From the NCBI GenBank assembly GCA_038065635.1, contig JBBTQP010000095.1, positions 1 through 6,039 on the forward strand: DNA of 6,039 nt. The letters run 5' to 3'. Below the pieces are notes generated by a model, which searched no databases, was not told the DNA's origin, and saw nothing but the letters and a program-made list of their open reading frames with translations. Origin of the DNA: JAHJFW01 sp038065635 (GTDB lineage Bacteria; Patescibacteriota; Patescibacteriia; 2-12-FULL-60-25). Of this stretch, positions 5,748-6,039 are shown piece after piece. Within the stretch, counting starts at the first letter, position 1. Each line of letters begins with the position of its first letter. The translations under genes and the position numbers were made by a program.

Positions 5748-5774
5748 ATTTTCCGACGTCCGACGTCGGAAAAT
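5748..5774. repeat. Hairpin ATTTTCCGACG / CGTCGGAAAAT in the convergent gap
   Basis: A perfect 11-bp stem (5748-5758 with 5764-5774) around a 5-nt loop TCCGA, with a tandem CCGACGT inside. The A and T runs lie within the stem rather than after it, so it does not look like a standard terminator in either direction. It may be another dispersed repeat. Confidence 0.7.
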
Positions 5775-5775
5775 T

Positions 5776-5834
5776 AAAAGACCCCGCCGACTCCGTATCC
5801 TCGCAGTTTGCAAGATATCGGAGCGGACGGGGTC
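5776..5834 (-). terminator. Intrinsic terminator of the right-edge minus-strand gene
   Basis: On the minus strand GACCCCG (5828-5834) pairs with CGGGGTC (5780-5786), extended inward by CTCCG/CGGAG (5791-5795 with 5820-5824) across a small internal loop. TTTT (5776-5779), AA and a second TTTT (5770-5773) follow. It begins 30 bp after the TAG at 5865. It points only leftward; the plus strand lacks a T-run after the stem. Confidence 0.75.
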
Positions 5835-5864
5835 CAGAGGGCCGAGTGACCGAGGGTCCAAGGT

Positions 5865-6039
5865 CTACTTGCGGACGAACAGGAACCGGACGCCGGAGTA
5901 CCACTCGAAGTCGAACCAGCCGGCGCCGAAGACGCGCCTGCCGGAACCGCTGAGCAGCACCGCGACGCAACGGTCGTCACCGTGCATCGTGGACGAGCCG
6001 AGGGCGACGATCCAGAACTGGCGCTGCAGCTCGGGGTTG
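5865..6039 (-). CDS. Short GC-rich hypothetical protein, C-terminal part (partial)
   Basis: An open frame enters from the right edge and gives 57 residues, from NPELQRQFWIVALGSS to WYSGVRFLFVRK, ending at TAG (5865-5867). I do not recognise a named domain. From memory, Patescibacteria genomes hold many short proteins ending in an aromatic-rich segment with FLFVRK or a similar ending, and this resembles them; function unknown. Composition sets it apart: 54 of the 57 codons end in G or C, while neighbouring genes use mixed third positions. A strong intrinsic terminator just downstream supports a real transcription unit, convergent with the flavoprotein operon. No transmembrane segment or signal peptide is visible in this part. 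Other minus-strand frames here (for example 5620-5970) read through repeats and look spurious. The N-terminus is missing, so size and start are unknown. Confidence 0.65.
   Translation of the reverse strand, partial: NPELQRQFWIVALGSSTMHGDDRCVAVLLSGSGRRVFGAGWFDFEWYSGVRFLFVRK

Noticed and set aside
5620..5980. Two minus-strand open frames of 116 and 68 codons
   Set aside because: They read through the palindromic repeats and the terminator, and overlap the GC-rich gene in other frames; the longer also runs into the oxidoreductase.

Overview
The window looks like a piece of a Candidate Phyla Radiation (Patescibacteria, probably Parcubacteria-like) chromosome. This is a judgement from sequence style, not a database match. 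The clues are a UvrC that ends without its usual helix-hairpin-helix tail, several families of short palindromic repeats in gaps and inside a gene (including the CCTGCC/GGCAGG type I associate with these genomes), very compact spacing, and a short GC-rich reading frame ending in FLFVRK at the right edge.

Layout. The left third is a minus-strand unit: uvrC (571-1926) followed 31 bp later by the start of glmS (539 down to the edge, 3' end missing). A 67-bp divergent gap (1927-1993) holds a perfect 22-bp palindrome and a consensus DnaA box. The right part is a plus-strand set: a class I SAM methyltransferase (1994-2644), a 191-bp gap with a candidate -10 box and a CATTGCGAG-type inverted-repeat element, a retinol saturase/carotenoid isomerase-like flavoprotein (2836-4437), and a second FAD-dependent oxidoreductase (4434-5678) whose start overlaps the preceding stop by ATGA. 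After a repeat-filled gap, a convergent minus-strand GC-rich partial gene (5865-6039) ends at a strong intrinsic terminator (5776-5834).

Working together. UvrC (nucleotide excision repair) and GlmS (glucosamine-6-phosphate synthesis for cell wall or glycans) are housekeeping genes that are probably co-transcribed. The methyltransferase and two flavoproteins form the accessory part. Both flavoprotein families act on hydrophobic, often isoprenoid or conjugated substrates, and their translational coupling suggests one pathway, but the substrate cannot be read from the sequence.

The most distinctive structural feature is a mobile-looking palindromic repeat present in four copies. Two copies form a 36-bp perfect inverted pair, both inside uvrC: one is translated in frame as a 12-residue insert in the nuclease domain, and the other, inverted, forms most of the C-terminal tail. 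A third, diverged copy supplies the uvrC stop and probably the glmS ribosome binding site. The fourth copy, downstream of the flavoproteins, is itself interrupted by a different 20-bp palindrome.
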